Shown in pieces: positions 34,513 to 42,793 of a stretch of 59,728 nt of DNA (positions are counted from its first letter, which is position 1; the number at the start of each line of letters is the position of its first letter). The DNA is taken from NCBI GenBank assembly GCA_019449555.1, contig JAGRPN010000165.1, positions 1 to 59,728 of the forward strand, in the 5' to 3' direction. The position numbers and the translations under genes are program-made. The notes beneath the pieces were generated by a model that was not told the origin of the DNA, made no database searches, and saw only the letters and a list, made by a program, of their open reading frames with translations. Source of the DNA: Ramlibacter sp. GTDB taxonomy: Bacteria > Pseudomonadota > Gammaproteobacteria > Burkholderiales > Burkholderiaceae_C.

Positions 34513-35070
34513 ATGAGCAGACCTGCAGACGTCAACAAGCACATTTCCCTGGCCAAACTGGTGGAGCTACTAGACTTCGTGAAGGATGGCATAGCGGTTA
34601 ATGGTCTTACCGTTGAAGTGCTTTCTTCGCAGGCCGCGACTTATGGCCTGTCTTTGCCGGCCATGAGCATCAAAGGGATGGCCCTAAACACTGCAAAGCG
34701 AATCGCGGAAGAACGCTTTTCTGGTGGTTTTGATTCCGTAGACGAAAGTCGGAAGCAGGCACTGGAAGCCCTTGTCAGGAAGAGAGCGCCCACGCCGAAG
34801 CTCTCAAGGAGAGCGCGCCTTGAGGAGCGGGTCAAACAGCTAGAGAACCAAGTGGAAATACTCAGTGGAGACCTGACGCATCTGAGTGGTGCCTTCGAGT
34901 TCGCTCTGGACTGCATGCGGAAATATGCAGCGCATATCGACGACCCAATAGTGCGAAACGACTACCGCACAGATGAGCAAGAACTTTTTGCCCGGGCTTC
35001 GGTCGTCGTGCAGCCCGTCATTAAGGGCGCGCCAGTGTTTCAGCTAATCGTTGGGAAGCGCGATGACTAG
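34513..35070 (+). CDS. Small coiled-coil accessory protein of the recombinase operon (185 aa)
   Basis: This 185-residue protein starts one base after the stop of recombinase B, with AAGGGGG upstream. Residues about 105-125 form a heptad-rich coiled coil (RLEERVKQLENQVEILSG). The N-terminal part is helical. It has no catalytic motif. By position and shape it recalls the small accessory protein TnpC of Tn554, which works with two tyrosine recombinases, but I see no sequence identity that would prove kinship. It probably helps assemble the recombinase complex or choose its direction. The end overlaps the next start by 8 bases. Confidence 0.7.
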   Translation: MSRPADVNKHISLAKLVELLDFVKDGIAVNGLTVEVLSSQAATYGLSLPAMSIKGMALNTAKRIAEERFSGGFDSVDESRKQALEALVRKRAPTPKLSRRARLEERVKQLENQVEILSGDLTHLSGAFEFALDCMRKYAAHIDDPIVRNDYRTDEQELFARASVVVQPVIKGAPVFQLIVGKRDD

Positions 35071-36523
35071 GCAGCAACTCTATGACTTTGCTCCCGGCCG
35101 GTTCAAAGTCTTTGGTGCCTTTGCGTCAGAGGCGGGCATTCAGTTTTGCTCAGCAGGGACTCTGCCGCGTGTGAAGTGGCCTGACGGTCACTGGTGCTTG
35201 GAAGTCAACCTTTTCCTACTCTCTCTATTGCACAAGGGCCGAACGCATGACCCACGCGGTGGCACGCTCGGCACTTATGCATCTCAGCTCTCGGACTTGA
35301 TTCGATTTTGCTTCGCTAAGAAGTCGAAGTCTTTTTGCGCCATTACCGATGGTGATTTCAGCTTGTGCGTGGAGAGGCTCCGCAAAAAGAACAAACGCCG
35401 GAACGGAGCCCTTAACAAGGCGAACAACCGAACTACGGTGCTGGCGATTGCAAGTGTGTGGTTGGATTTTCTCTCGTTCGTAGGTGAACTTGTAGGGCGG
35501 CCAAACTTTGTGTCGAAGACGGGCTCCATCCGAGCCTATTATGAAACAGCCGGTAGCAATCGAGGTCGACGAGAAAGAGGCAGTGGCTGGCGGCACACAA
35601 GTCTTGTAGGAAGTCGGGACCCCTACAACTACCGGTCCGCACTCAGCGATAGGCACCTAAGGGACTTGCGTGAAGCGGCGGTTCGTATCAGCCGCAGTAG
35701 GTTCAAGCGGCGCCGGCGGCTCGTAATGTTGGAGTTGTTCGACACAGTCGGCCTTCGTCGCATTGAAGCCGGTTGGATGAAAGTTGGCGCCGTCCGGGCT
35801 GCCGTGCGTGAGTGGAATGCTGCAGTGAACCCCGTCGGCGCGCCCGCTCCTGCCCCAGATTCGAAGCCAACGCACGCGACAATTTCTTTTCGCAAGGCGA
35901 AGTCAAATGGCCCGGAGGACACCCGCGAGGTACCGATATCGTCAGTTACCTTGCGGTACCTCGACGAGTACGTCAGCTCGCTCAAGCGACTCATGAGCCG
36001 CCTCCGGCTCCCTTTTTCAGATGAGACACCGCTCTTCCCCAATCTAGGTCAAGGCGACAGCCGCGGCGAGGCGGTACAGCCGGGCTATTTCACTCTGGAG
36101 TTTCATCTGCTCGCGAAGGCCGCAGGGATTACTGTGCCCTGTTCTCCACACACAGCTAGGCACCGCTATATCGTCAAGGAGTTGATTCGCCTCATCTTGT
36201 CTCACAATATCGAGAACACCGACGACTTTAGAAGAGCGCTGCTTGATTCGAAAGTCTTCGTCACGAAGCTCCGTCAGCTGACTGGTCACGCCAGTGAGGA
36301 AGGCCTCAAACCTTACATTCAGCAGGCATTTGAAGAGCTCGCTAATTTGAAATCCGTACTGCGGAGGGTTGACGCTCATCGAGGTGTGGAAGCACTCGAG
36401 GCAGCGCGTGAAAGATTCTGGTTAAGCTTAGACGGTGCCGAAGACCCTATGCAGGCAGGAATTGAGCTAGCCAAGGCAGTTGAAGCCTATCAGAGCGCCG
36501 TCGTGGTATTCAGTGACCGTTGA
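35063..36523 (+). CDS. Tyrosine recombinase C (486 aa)
   Basis: This is the most canonical recombinase of the operon: R232 (GLRRIEAGW), H363-x-x-R366 (SPHTARHRYI), H409 (LTGHASEEG) and Y418 (LKPYIQ), in standard order and spacing. The N-terminal 200 residues would form the SAM-like core-binding domain. The ATG at 35063 overlaps the end of the coiled-coil gene by 8 bases, so all four genes are translationally coupled. It is the last gene of the unit; the next genes are on the opposite strand, 57 bases away. Confidence 0.88.
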   Translation: MTRQQLYDFAPGRFKVFGAFASEAGIQFCSAGTLPRVKWPDGHWCLEVNLFLLSLLHKGRTHDPRGGTLGTYASQLSDLIRFCFAKKSKSFCAITDGDFSLCVERLRKKNKRRNGALNKANNRTTVLAIASVWLDFLSFVGELVGRPNFVSKTGSIRAYYETAGSNRGRRERGSGWRHTSLVGSRDPYNYRSALSDRHLRDLREAAVRISRSRFKRRRRLVMLELFDTVGLRRIEAGWMKVGAVRAAVREWNAAVNPVGAPAPAPDSKPTHATISFRKAKSNGPEDTREVPISSVTLRYLDEYVSSLKRLMSRLRLPFSDETPLFPNLGQGDSRGEAVQPGYFTLEFHLLAKAAGITVPCSPHTARHRYIVKELIRLILSHNIENTDDFRRALLDSKVFVTKLRQLTGHASEEGLKPYIQQAFEELANLKSVLRRVDAHRGVEALEAARERFWLSLDGAEDPMQAGIELAKAVEAYQSAVVVFSDR

Positions 36524-36580
36524 ACGTTGAGCTTCCGACCTCAATCCTGGCAATTTCGTACTTGAGGCTCACGCGCCTCG

Positions 36581-37021
36581 TCACGTGCGTAGGAACGCCA
36601 GAAAGTCCTCCCAGGCCTCTTCGAGGGACTCAAGCTCTGCCGGCCTTGCATTACGGGCTTGAAGATATTGCTTCAACGAGTCGAGCGCGTCTGTGGCAAC
36701 CGGGAAAGAGCGGTCAGCAGCAACCTGCCGGGCAAACTCACCGACGGGGTCTGGACGCCAGTCCTGTGCGATGAGCCAGTTGTGGAACAAGCTGCTGCTT
36801 CGACTAGCCGCGCCGACGACGCGCTCGGGCAGACTTGCTTGCGGGTCAACCTGCTCAGAGCTCTCTTGGCCCACATGCGCGAGGAGGTCAGTCCAATGCC
36901 GGTAGCCCTGTGCCACTGCGATTTCGTCGAGAGCTCTTACGTGCGGAATGAGCTTCTGCTTCTTGAGCTTGCTTGCCTCCCGCTTGAGCGTCTTAATGTG
37001 GCTAGTTGTCAACGTCTGCAT
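36581..37021 (-). CDS. Hypothetical protein with a short GY-W domain found in mobile-element genes (146 aa)
   Basis: The first 45 residues (HIKTLKREASKLKKQ, then ALDEIAVAQGYRHWTDLLAH) match a short conserved module that occurs at the N-terminus of many small proteins of islands and plasmids, including some called glyoxalase-superfamily proteins. The remaining 100 residues are not recognised. It is convergent with the recombinase operon. The role is unknown; no toxin or antitoxin partner with a clear motif is next to it. Confidence 0.6.
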   Translation of the reverse strand: MQTLTTSHIKTLKREASKLKKQKLIPHVRALDEIAVAQGYRHWTDLLAHVGQESSEQVDPQASLPERVVGAASRSSSLFHNWLIAQDWRPDPVGEFARQVAADRSFPVATDALDSLKQYLQARNARPAELESLEEAWEDFLAFLRT

Positions 37022-37257
37022 TCAACCACCTCGGCCAGCGCGGTCGTTTGGAGCCTGCTCACATCGCATAAAGTAGAGCAAAGAGAGGTGAGCAGATTGT
37101 TGTTGTACTCTCCGGGGAAAGTTCTTGAACGCTATGTCGAAACTGTCGAACCTTTGCGGAGCGCGCCGCGCTAGTGGCGTGCGCAAAAAAACGTACTCCG
37201 TCGAATGCGATGGTCTGGCGGCCGCTTGAACTTGCATCGGACGAAAATCCATTCAAC

Positions 37258-37482
37258 CTAGTGTTGGCAGTCAGGGAGAAGAGATTCGAGAAACGCCTGC
37301 ACTACAGCCTGCCTTCCTGTTGGCGGTAGCGGTCTCGGGTCGTATGGGGCGTTTGCTTTGTGTCCCGTCACCTGCTCAAGGTGCGCAAGAAGTGCTTCCA
37401 ATTGAGCCGCCGTCCTGCTTGCTCGCGCCCTTTTTTTGGCGTTCATTTGCATTGCCCTCGTCCTCCCGCGGCGTTCATTCAT
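37258..37482 (-). CDS. Small hypothetical protein with a duplicated leader (74 aa)
   Basis: A 74-residue basic, helical protein (MNERRGRTRAMQMNAKKRA at the start, LEALLAHLEQVTGHK in the middle). The DNA around its start (about 37441-37540) resembles the DNA around the start of the truncated integrase at 38802, including the MNER...RAMQ beginning. This shared leader is the best support that it is, or was, a real gene of the same system. Function unknown. Confidence 0.45.
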   Translation of the reverse strand: MNERRGRTRAMQMNAKKRARASRTAAQLEALLAHLEQVTGHKANAPYDPRPLPPTGRQAVVQAFLESLLPDCQH

Positions 37483-37662
37483 GGCGCATTTCTCCCATTG
37501 ATGCCTCGTTACAAGAAGCGGACGTCGTCACCCCTACTCTTTGGCCTACAAGGTGGGCCCGTCCTCCGTTCTGCACTACCCAGCGCTGCAACCAGGGGTC
37601 CACGCATAGGAAGTGTTGGGCTGGTGTTACCGGCATTCCGGAATCGCGGTCGGCGGCCATCC

Positions 37663-37962
37663 TCAGCGCGGCGCATTCAAACCCGTCTCCAGGTCCGGAC
37701 GCTGCTTATCTCTTATCCCAAGGCGGGCCCCCGCAGTCATACGGCGCACAGCACCCGCTTCGGCGAGCGCCTTTGTGAGGGGCCAAATGGCATCCCACAT
37801 TTGTCCGGCTTCGTCATTGGTGTCAGCCAGTGCGTGGAGGCGGAAGTACGTCAATCGACTCAGTAGCAGGGCGAGGACATCGGCTTGTTGACATGAAATT
37901 GAAAACTCTACGTGCGCCATAGAGCACTCAGGAACTGTCGGTCTTGTTTGTTCAGCGTTCAC
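37663..37962 (-). CDS. Hypothetical protein (99 aa)
   Basis: It starts at a GTG at 37962 with GGAGTG nine bases upstream. The central part (ADVLALLLSRLTYFRLHAL, then MWDAIWPLTKALAEAGA) is amphipathic and helical. It has no recognised domain, signal peptide or membrane span. It lies between two other minus-strand genes of a degraded region. I cannot assign a function. Confidence 0.45.
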   Translation of the reverse strand: MNAEQTRPTVPECSMAHVEFSISCQQADVLALLLSRLTYFRLHALADTNDEAGQMWDAIWPLTKALAEAGAVRRMTAGARLGIRDKQRPDLETGLNAPR

Positions 37963-38016
37963 GATGGGTTCACTCCTTCAGCTGACGCTGTGGCTCCAGA
38001 TTTTTTGGACTTACCA

Positions 38017-38802
38017 TCAGTGCCTGGCGAGTTCCGCTGCGAGCGAAACGCGAATACAGTTCAGCGTCGCGAAGTTGTCACCAGCGCCTAAGAGACGCGT
38101 CATTGATTCATTGACGTCGATTTGCCCGCAGTCCACCAAGCGTTGCTCATTCGCGCAGAGAACTGCGTGCCAACAACGCAGGACCGCTACAAATCCAGCC
38201 TCCCGGGGAACGTGGCTTAAAGCCGCCCCTGCCTCAGGCGTCCTAAACAGATACGTTGCGCGAGGGTACGCCCGCGGTGGTGCCATCACTTGCTTGTAAC
38301 GTGCCCTATTCTCTTTGACTGCAATATCTGTGTGGTTGTACTTTTCTTGCCAAGCTCGAAGCTTCTTGAGCCAGTATCGCGCCTCATCATTCGCTTGCGC
38401 TGTTCCCCATGCACCCGATGTCCATGCCTCTATGTCCCCGCAGGACATGTACCAAACTTCAGGCCACCTTAGTGCCAATGTGAGCAGTGTCAGCAAGGCA
38501 ACCCACCTCACGGGAGACCACATTTCGAGGACCTCGCCTCCAATACAGCGCCGACGTCTGAGGACGCAGTCAGGGTCACTCGAGTCAACGACACCTCTGA
38601 CCTCAAACCAGCCACCATGACGTCTCAATGCGCTTTGCGCCCAGAGCCAGTCCGAAAAATGCTGGCCGGTTGCAATGGTCGCTCTGCATTCCTCAATGAA
38701 TGTGTGCGGAAGCGGTCGCAGCGGATTGGCCACTTGAACCTTCCTTACTGGCCCCCTACGCTTGATGACATTCTCTTGCATGGCCCTTTGACGTTCATTC
38801 AT
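38017..38802 (-). pseudogene. Truncated integrase of the VPA1269/GmtZ-like family
   Basis: The 261-residue product looks like the central part of a long tyrosine recombinase: MWSPVRWVALLTLLTLALR with the box I arginine, the marker KKLRAWQEKYN, and CIRVSLAAEL, which aligns with a usual HGLRVSLI box II. The box II histidine is Asn, and the frame stops a few residues later, before the His-Tyr box. I recognise the pattern as that of VPA1269-family integrases, called GmtZ in gamma-mobile-trio elements; this comes from memory of the family, not from a search. The ATG at 38802 shares its leader with the gene at 37482. It is probably non-functional. Confidence 0.55.
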
Positions 38803-38886
38803 CGCATTTTTCCTAGTTTCTTCACTGCAAGAAGCCACAGACATCCTTACCCCAAGCGCTGGACAACGGTCGCCGTCGTAGAGCAA

Positions 38887-39909
38887 CAGCGGACGAGCCG
38901 AGGCGAAATGCGCACTGACCCCTCGGACTTCTGATTCGTCCGCATGAGGACCTCCAATTCACTTGGCATGACCCGCTGCTCGCACTCGAATTCTCTCCAT
39001 TACCTATTCCACCGAAAAATTGTCCACTGGAAATAGTATTTAGGTCAACCCCCCATCGTTTTTTTAGAACGATACTGATAGTCTATTTAGCAGCCTATTA
39101 AAAGTTTGAACTTCGAATGCTGACTGCTATTTAGAACTCTGCTGTCAGCTCCTGTTTAGTGTCCTATTTAAAGCTTGGATTCAGATGCGTCTTCGGCTTA
39201 AATGTTTGCAGCTTTCTCGCTGCTAGATTTCATTTTTCACAGTGGCTGTTCAGCACATTTCATCGTTTAGAACGATGCCGCCAGTTCTCTTTAGCATCCT
39301 GTCTATATTCCAGATTCAACTTATTAACAGGCTTAAAGGTTCGCTCAGCTGTTTCTCTCCTTTCAGAGCTACCTCCACTAAGGCGAACCTTGCGAACGCG
39401 CGGCCGGCGATAAATCGCTGACAGACCAGGCCTGAAGTGCCTCCAATCGGGAGTCCATCATTGGTCGCAGCACCGAACGCAGCCGTCGTACTGGGTTCTC
39501 GAAAGGGGACGACGGCCTACGCATCTTTTTCACCCAGAACGCAAGCTTCTGACCCCTGCGCGAGAGCACTTCAAAACCCCGCTTGACAGTCTTCCCAGTT
39601 CCCGCTGACGGCAAGAAGTTGTTTTCAGTCAGCTGGCGAGCGCTCCTAGCTCGCCAAGCGCTGGGGCGTAGAAGACATTGAGATGGTGATGGCAGGAATC
39701 GGGTCGCAATTTGTAGGCCGCCACATACCGAACACCCTGCCGGCTCCCGCGGACGAGTTGACGGTCGGCGCAGCAGATTCGGTCAGCGCTTCAGGAGTGG
39801 CTTGAGGTGCGGCGGTACTGCAGCCTATTCCGCATACGGCACGCTTGGTACTCGGCGCGACTTCGCGCGCAAGGGCTACCCGCGAAGGATAAATACGGTC
39901 GGTACACGT
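38887..39909. other. Mostly non-coding, A+T-richer stretch
   Basis: This kilobase between the truncated integrase and the next credible gene holds the spaced repeats listed separately. Two minus-strand frames in it (about 39378-39614 and 39646-39963) are open but have unconvincing composition and no good ribosome-binding site; the first might be a remnant of a basic protein. I see no RNA gene or insertion sequence here. Confidence 0.5.
39056..39345. repeat. Imperfect spaced direct repeats with a CATCGTT-TAG-AACGATG palindrome
   Basis: Three related segments begin at about 39063, 39131 and 39266 with the shared pattern TTAGAAC, then CAG/TAG, TTTAGC and CCTRT over roughly 40 bases. Starts are spaced 68 and 135 bases, so the second spacing is about twice the first. 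The third copy is preceded by CATCG and forms a perfect palindrome of 7-base arms (CATCGTT TAG AACGATG); the first copy keeps an expanded version. The second and third copies also share a GGCTTAAA segment about 65 bases on. They may be recombinase or regulator sites. Confidence 0.55.
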
Positions 39910-40560
39910 GTGCTCGACCTTCAACAAGCACCAATCGTGAACACCAAACAGTCCCTCCGACATCAGGTCTCCGCCAGCATTGGCACAGTAGGCCCTCTGC
40001 AGTCACAGGTTCGCCAAGTTCTCGCCTGTTCGACATCCACTCGCAGTGACCGGAGTGCTGCTGTTGCCTTCTCGCACGCTGGTCTGCCGAGCCCCGGCCG
40101 AGACCTCACCTGCCGGCATTTCGTGGTACCCGGCGAGGTTCCCCTATTGGTCTTGGCCGCAGTACACCATCAGACCTGCTTCTATTTCGCCGTGAATCTG
40201 GCGGACAACAGTGCGCGTAACGCATTCTCGGCTGCGTATGGAACGTCGGGGCTCGAACTGGTGATGTTGGACCCCGCGGGCGGAGCCTTCACCTACTCTC
40301 TGGAAGCGCACGGCGAAGAGCACAAGCAGGTCCGGGAAATATTGCGCCGCTATGAAACCGCGTTCCATTTTGTTGAACGCTCCATGTGGCTATTGCGCTT
40401 AGGTGAACTCGCCGCACGCCTCCCGTCGGTGTTCGCGAATTTGGAACCGGAGTCAGAAAAGTGCACCCAGCACAGTGCTCTATTTTTGCTCGGCGATTCG
40501 GACATGCACCTCGCTGGTCTGTGCGCTGCGCTCAAGTTTGCTTCACTCGTCCGCAGCTAG
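39910..40560 (+). CDS. Hypothetical protein (about 216 aa, start uncertain)
   Basis: An open frame with protein-like composition, most convincing from about residue 65 (VPGEVPLLVLAAVHHQTC, then YSLEAHGEEHKQVREILRRYE and LARLPSVFANLEPESEK-like segments) to the stop. The GTG at 39910 is a guess; GTG 39937 or a frame opening at 39802 are alternatives, and none has a strong ribosome-binding site. No domain is recognised. It sits at the border between the degraded zone and the defence cargo. It could be a 5'-truncated gene. Confidence 0.4.
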   Translation: MLDLQQAPIVNTKQSLRHQVSASIGTVGPLQSQVRQVLACSTSTRSDRSAAVAFSHAGLPSPGRDLTCRHFVVPGEVPLLVLAAVHHQTCFYFAVNLADNSARNAFSAAYGTSGLELVMLDPAGGAFTYSLEAHGEEHKQVREILRRYETAFHFVERSMWLLRLGELAARLPSVFANLEPESEKCTQHSALFLLGDSDMHLAGLCAALKFASLVRS

Positions 40561-40576
40561 CTTCGTTCTTTTCGAA

Positions 40577-40756
40577 TCACTGCCGGCGCCGAACTCGCCC
40601 GCGAGACATCGCGTCCATTCCTGCAAGCCGGGCCATCACCTCTCGCTTGCCAAGCTTGCGGGTCGCTGCTATGGTCTCCTCTGTGCCCTTCGCGGCCTGG
40701 TCTTGCGTGCGGTATGCCAGCGCAGCCGCAGCCGCGCTGCAACAAACGTCCCACAA
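40577..40756 (-). CDS. Possible small ORF after the TPR-like gene (59 aa)
   Basis: A frame from a TTG at 40756 gives a basic peptide with EETIAATRKLGKREVMARL, which looks like real helical protein. It directly follows the 374-residue gene on the same strand. There is no clear ribosome-binding site, and a different frame is also open here, so this is only a possibility. Confidence 0.2.
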   Translation of the reverse strand: MWDVCCSAAAAALAYRTQDQAAKGTEETIAATRKLGKREVMARLAGMDAMSRGRVRRRQ

Positions 40757-40763
40757 CTACTGG

Positions 40764-41888
40764 CTAGCCCGCTATAGCGACGTCAACGAACTTCAGCTCT
40801 CCGCGCTTCGTCTTCACCGCCTTGACCAGGACCAGCTTGTTGACCATTGGTCCGATGACATCGTCGACAGCTTGAGACAGTCCCTTCACAGTGAGTTGCT
40901 GTCCGTCTTCGACATCGACTTTCAACCAGTCGCTATCCAAGTCCAGAGCGCGCAGCACCCCTGTGAACTCTTGCATCAGTTCACCGGCGGACTCGTCCGC
41001 CTTGGGCGACTCCGCCTTAATGGCCATGTCGAGCTTGGGTCGCGTCGATTCGTCCAGAATGACGGCAGCGTCCTCGCGCCCCTTGGACGAGATGATGACG
41101 GCCTCGGTACTGTTTGCCGGAGGCGTGAGATTGCGGATGAGCTTGCGGAGCGTCCCGCGATATTCGTCGTCTGGCACGAGTTGCTTGCTCGCTTCGCCAG
41201 TCGAATCGGTCGCCATCGTCGTGACAACATCCAGAAACTTCTTGGCGATGTCCGCCGCTTCCAGCCGCTCCGGCGTGAACATGTCCATCTGGCCATTGAC
41301 CTTCACCGCCACTGAAAACTGGAAGCTGCCGGGCGCTTCCTGCACAAGCCACGGCTCGAAGGAACTGGTGATGTCTTTGGCGGGACCACCGCGGCGGCGG
41401 AGGGGCTTGCCGCTGCTCCACTCGACTACACGGAAAAAGATGGACTGCAGCGTCTTCACCTTTTCCACGATGAGGTCGAGGGGCGCCGCCCCGCGCAGCA
41501 CGTTGCCGCCCTTGACGGCTACGGTCACAGAGCCGGGCAGAAACTCGCCCGTCAATCGCTGTCTTTCGCGCTCCGTGTAGAGCGTTTGAACCAGGTCGTC
41601 GAGCTGCTCTCGTGCCGGTTTTGCGAGTGCGGGGTTGGCAAGGCACCGATACGCCAAGAATGACGCGTGCTCAAGGTCTTTGCCCTTGTACCAAAGCGAG
41701 ACGGCGCTGACCGCAGTGATGCCTAGCGTGCGAGTCTTGGATGCGTCCAGCACGCCCAGTGCGCGCTCCTCCGCTTCGGCAGCTTGGCAAAATAGGCCCT
41801 CTGCTTTAGTGGTATTACCGTCACGCATCGCGGCGTGAGCTTGAGCTGCGAGCGTTTCGCTGGCCTTGTGGAACGTAATCCAGTCCAC
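40764..41888 (-). CDS. TPR-like protein with a beta-rich C-terminal part (374 aa)
   Basis: Residues 1-110 are helical with a TPR-like pattern (AEGLFCQAAEAEERALGVLD, HASFLAYRCLANPALAKPA). From about residue 115 the protein becomes beta-rich (GSVTVAVKGGNV, then FQFSVAVKVNGQ) and carries GGPAKDITSSFEPWL; the C-terminus looks like a second beta domain. It starts at a GTG two bases after the stop of the upstream PD-(D/E)XK-like gene, so the two are coupled and probably act together. No catalytic motif is evident. I do not recognise the family; the location inside a defence island suggests a defence or partner role. Confidence 0.7.
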   Translation of the reverse strand: MDWITFHKASETLAAQAHAAMRDGNTTKAEGLFCQAAEAEERALGVLDASKTRTLGITAVSAVSLWYKGKDLEHASFLAYRCLANPALAKPAREQLDDLVQTLYTERERQRLTGEFLPGSVTVAVKGGNVLRGAAPLDLIVEKVKTLQSIFFRVVEWSSGKPLRRRGGPAKDITSSFEPWLVQEAPGSFQFSVAVKVNGQMDMFTPERLEAADIAKKFLDVVTTMATDSTGEASKQLVPDDEYRGTLRKLIRNLTPPANSTEAVIISSKGREDAAVILDESTRPKLDMAIKAESPKADESAGELMQEFTGVLRALDLDSDWLKVDVEDGQQLTVKGLSQAVDDVIGPMVNKLVLVKAVKTKRGELKFVDVAIAG

Positions 41889-41890
41889 GG

Positions 41891-42451
41891 TTACGCACGC
41901 TCCACTAGGATGAGTTTTGTCTTAAAGCCGACGACCGCGGCGATTGCCGGCTCAACGCCGGTGCCATTGCGCGTCTGCTCCTGCTTCTCTTTTAGTCGTC
42001 GCCGCACTTCTGCCGGCGTGCCATCGGTACCAGAGACTTCTAGCCGAAACGCGCTCTCAAGGTCTTGCGGCTTTGTGCCCGACGGGGCGACGTAGTAGTC
42101 GGCGCCGGTCTTTGTCTCGGCGCGGCCGATGCTGACCATGCCTTCCAAGTCTTCGACTGCAGCGAAGGCCATGACGTATGCCCCATCTCGCTTCGCGTCG
42201 TCAGAATTGTTGTAGGACCGCCGCAGCCTGTCGTCGACTGGCGTCCACTTGACTTCGTAGACGACGGTCTCGCCCTTCGATGTCACTTCGAAGTCCACCG
42301 GTGGTGAGTGATGCGTCTCCAAGCGGACCTTGGCTGCGTTTGCGTACCCCTGCAATTGATGCGGGTCGATGTCGTGGCGTTCGGCGAGGTCTTCGAAGCG
42401 GAGCGGTTTGTGCATGTACCGGGCAGTAGTCGGAGGCTGACGCTGTGCCAT
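41891..42451 (-). CDS. PD-(D/E)XK-like protein (186 aa)
   Basis: The central region reads PVDFEVTSKGETVVYEVKW (about residues 50-70), which fits the D...(E)xK core of PD-(D/E)XK nucleases on two neighbouring beta strands, followed by a helix with YNNSDDAKRDGAYV. The rest is a short N-terminal helical part and a helical C-terminus with a charged stretch (RRRLKEKQEQ). It is the first gene of a two-gene unit with the TPR-like protein. A start at the ATG at 42415 is also possible. The nuclease assignment rests on this motif alone. Confidence 0.6.
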   Translation of the reverse strand: MAQRQPPTTARYMHKPLRFEDLAERHDIDPHQLQGYANAAKVRLETHHSPPVDFEVTSKGETVVYEVKWTPVDDRLRRSYNNSDDAKRDGAYVMAFAAVEDLEGMVSIGRAETKTGADYYVAPSGTKPQDLESAFRLEVSGTDGTPAEVRRRLKEKQEQTRNGTGVEPAIAAVVGFKTKLILVERA

Positions 42452-42793
42452 CTACGATGATAAATACAGCACTTTAGCCGCGCACAACGAGACTGTCACG
42501 AGTGGATGCCCTTGGCTCCAATTCGGAACAGGAGACTGCGTAGCAAAAATTGGAAGTGAGTCGCCATCACCCGCTTTACTGGCCAGGACTTGAAGGAGCA
42601 CCCCATCGGCCGTCCAGCACATCATCGCTGCGCTCACTGACAGGGGCCGCCAATTCAAGCCGGCGCCAGAATTTGGTCGCGCCGCAGCCGTAAACCTGTC
42701 GAGTCTTTCGAGCATTAGAGCGCCGCCGCGTTAGGTGGGGCTTAGAGCGAGTTCGTTAAGATGCCGAATGAGAAGAAAAGGAGGAGTCTCGCC
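42452..42793. promoter_or_regulatory. Divergent intergenic region
   Basis: This 342-base gap separates the leftward nuclease-like/TPR unit from the rightward Abi-C gene and must hold promoters for both. On the minus strand a TATTTA box lies about 12 bases from the first ATG, so that transcript could be nearly leaderless. A minus-strand frame (42452-42715) is open but looks non-coding. An AGGAGG at 42779-42784 serves the Abi-C start. Confidence 0.4.

Noticed and set aside
39056-39345. The spaced repeats as a CRISPR array or integron attC sites
   Set aside because: Repeats are too diverged and only three, with no short regular spacers or cas genes, and the attC core pattern (RYYYAAC/GTTRRRY) is absent.
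39646-39963. Minus-strand frame of 105 codons
   Set aside because: It lies opposite the start of the plus-strand hypothetical gene, has Ser/Thr/Pro-rich composition and no start signal.
42452-42715. Minus-strand frame of 87 codons before the PD-(D/E)XK-like gene
   Set aside because: No ribosome-binding site and non-protein-like composition; better read as the divergent promoter region.
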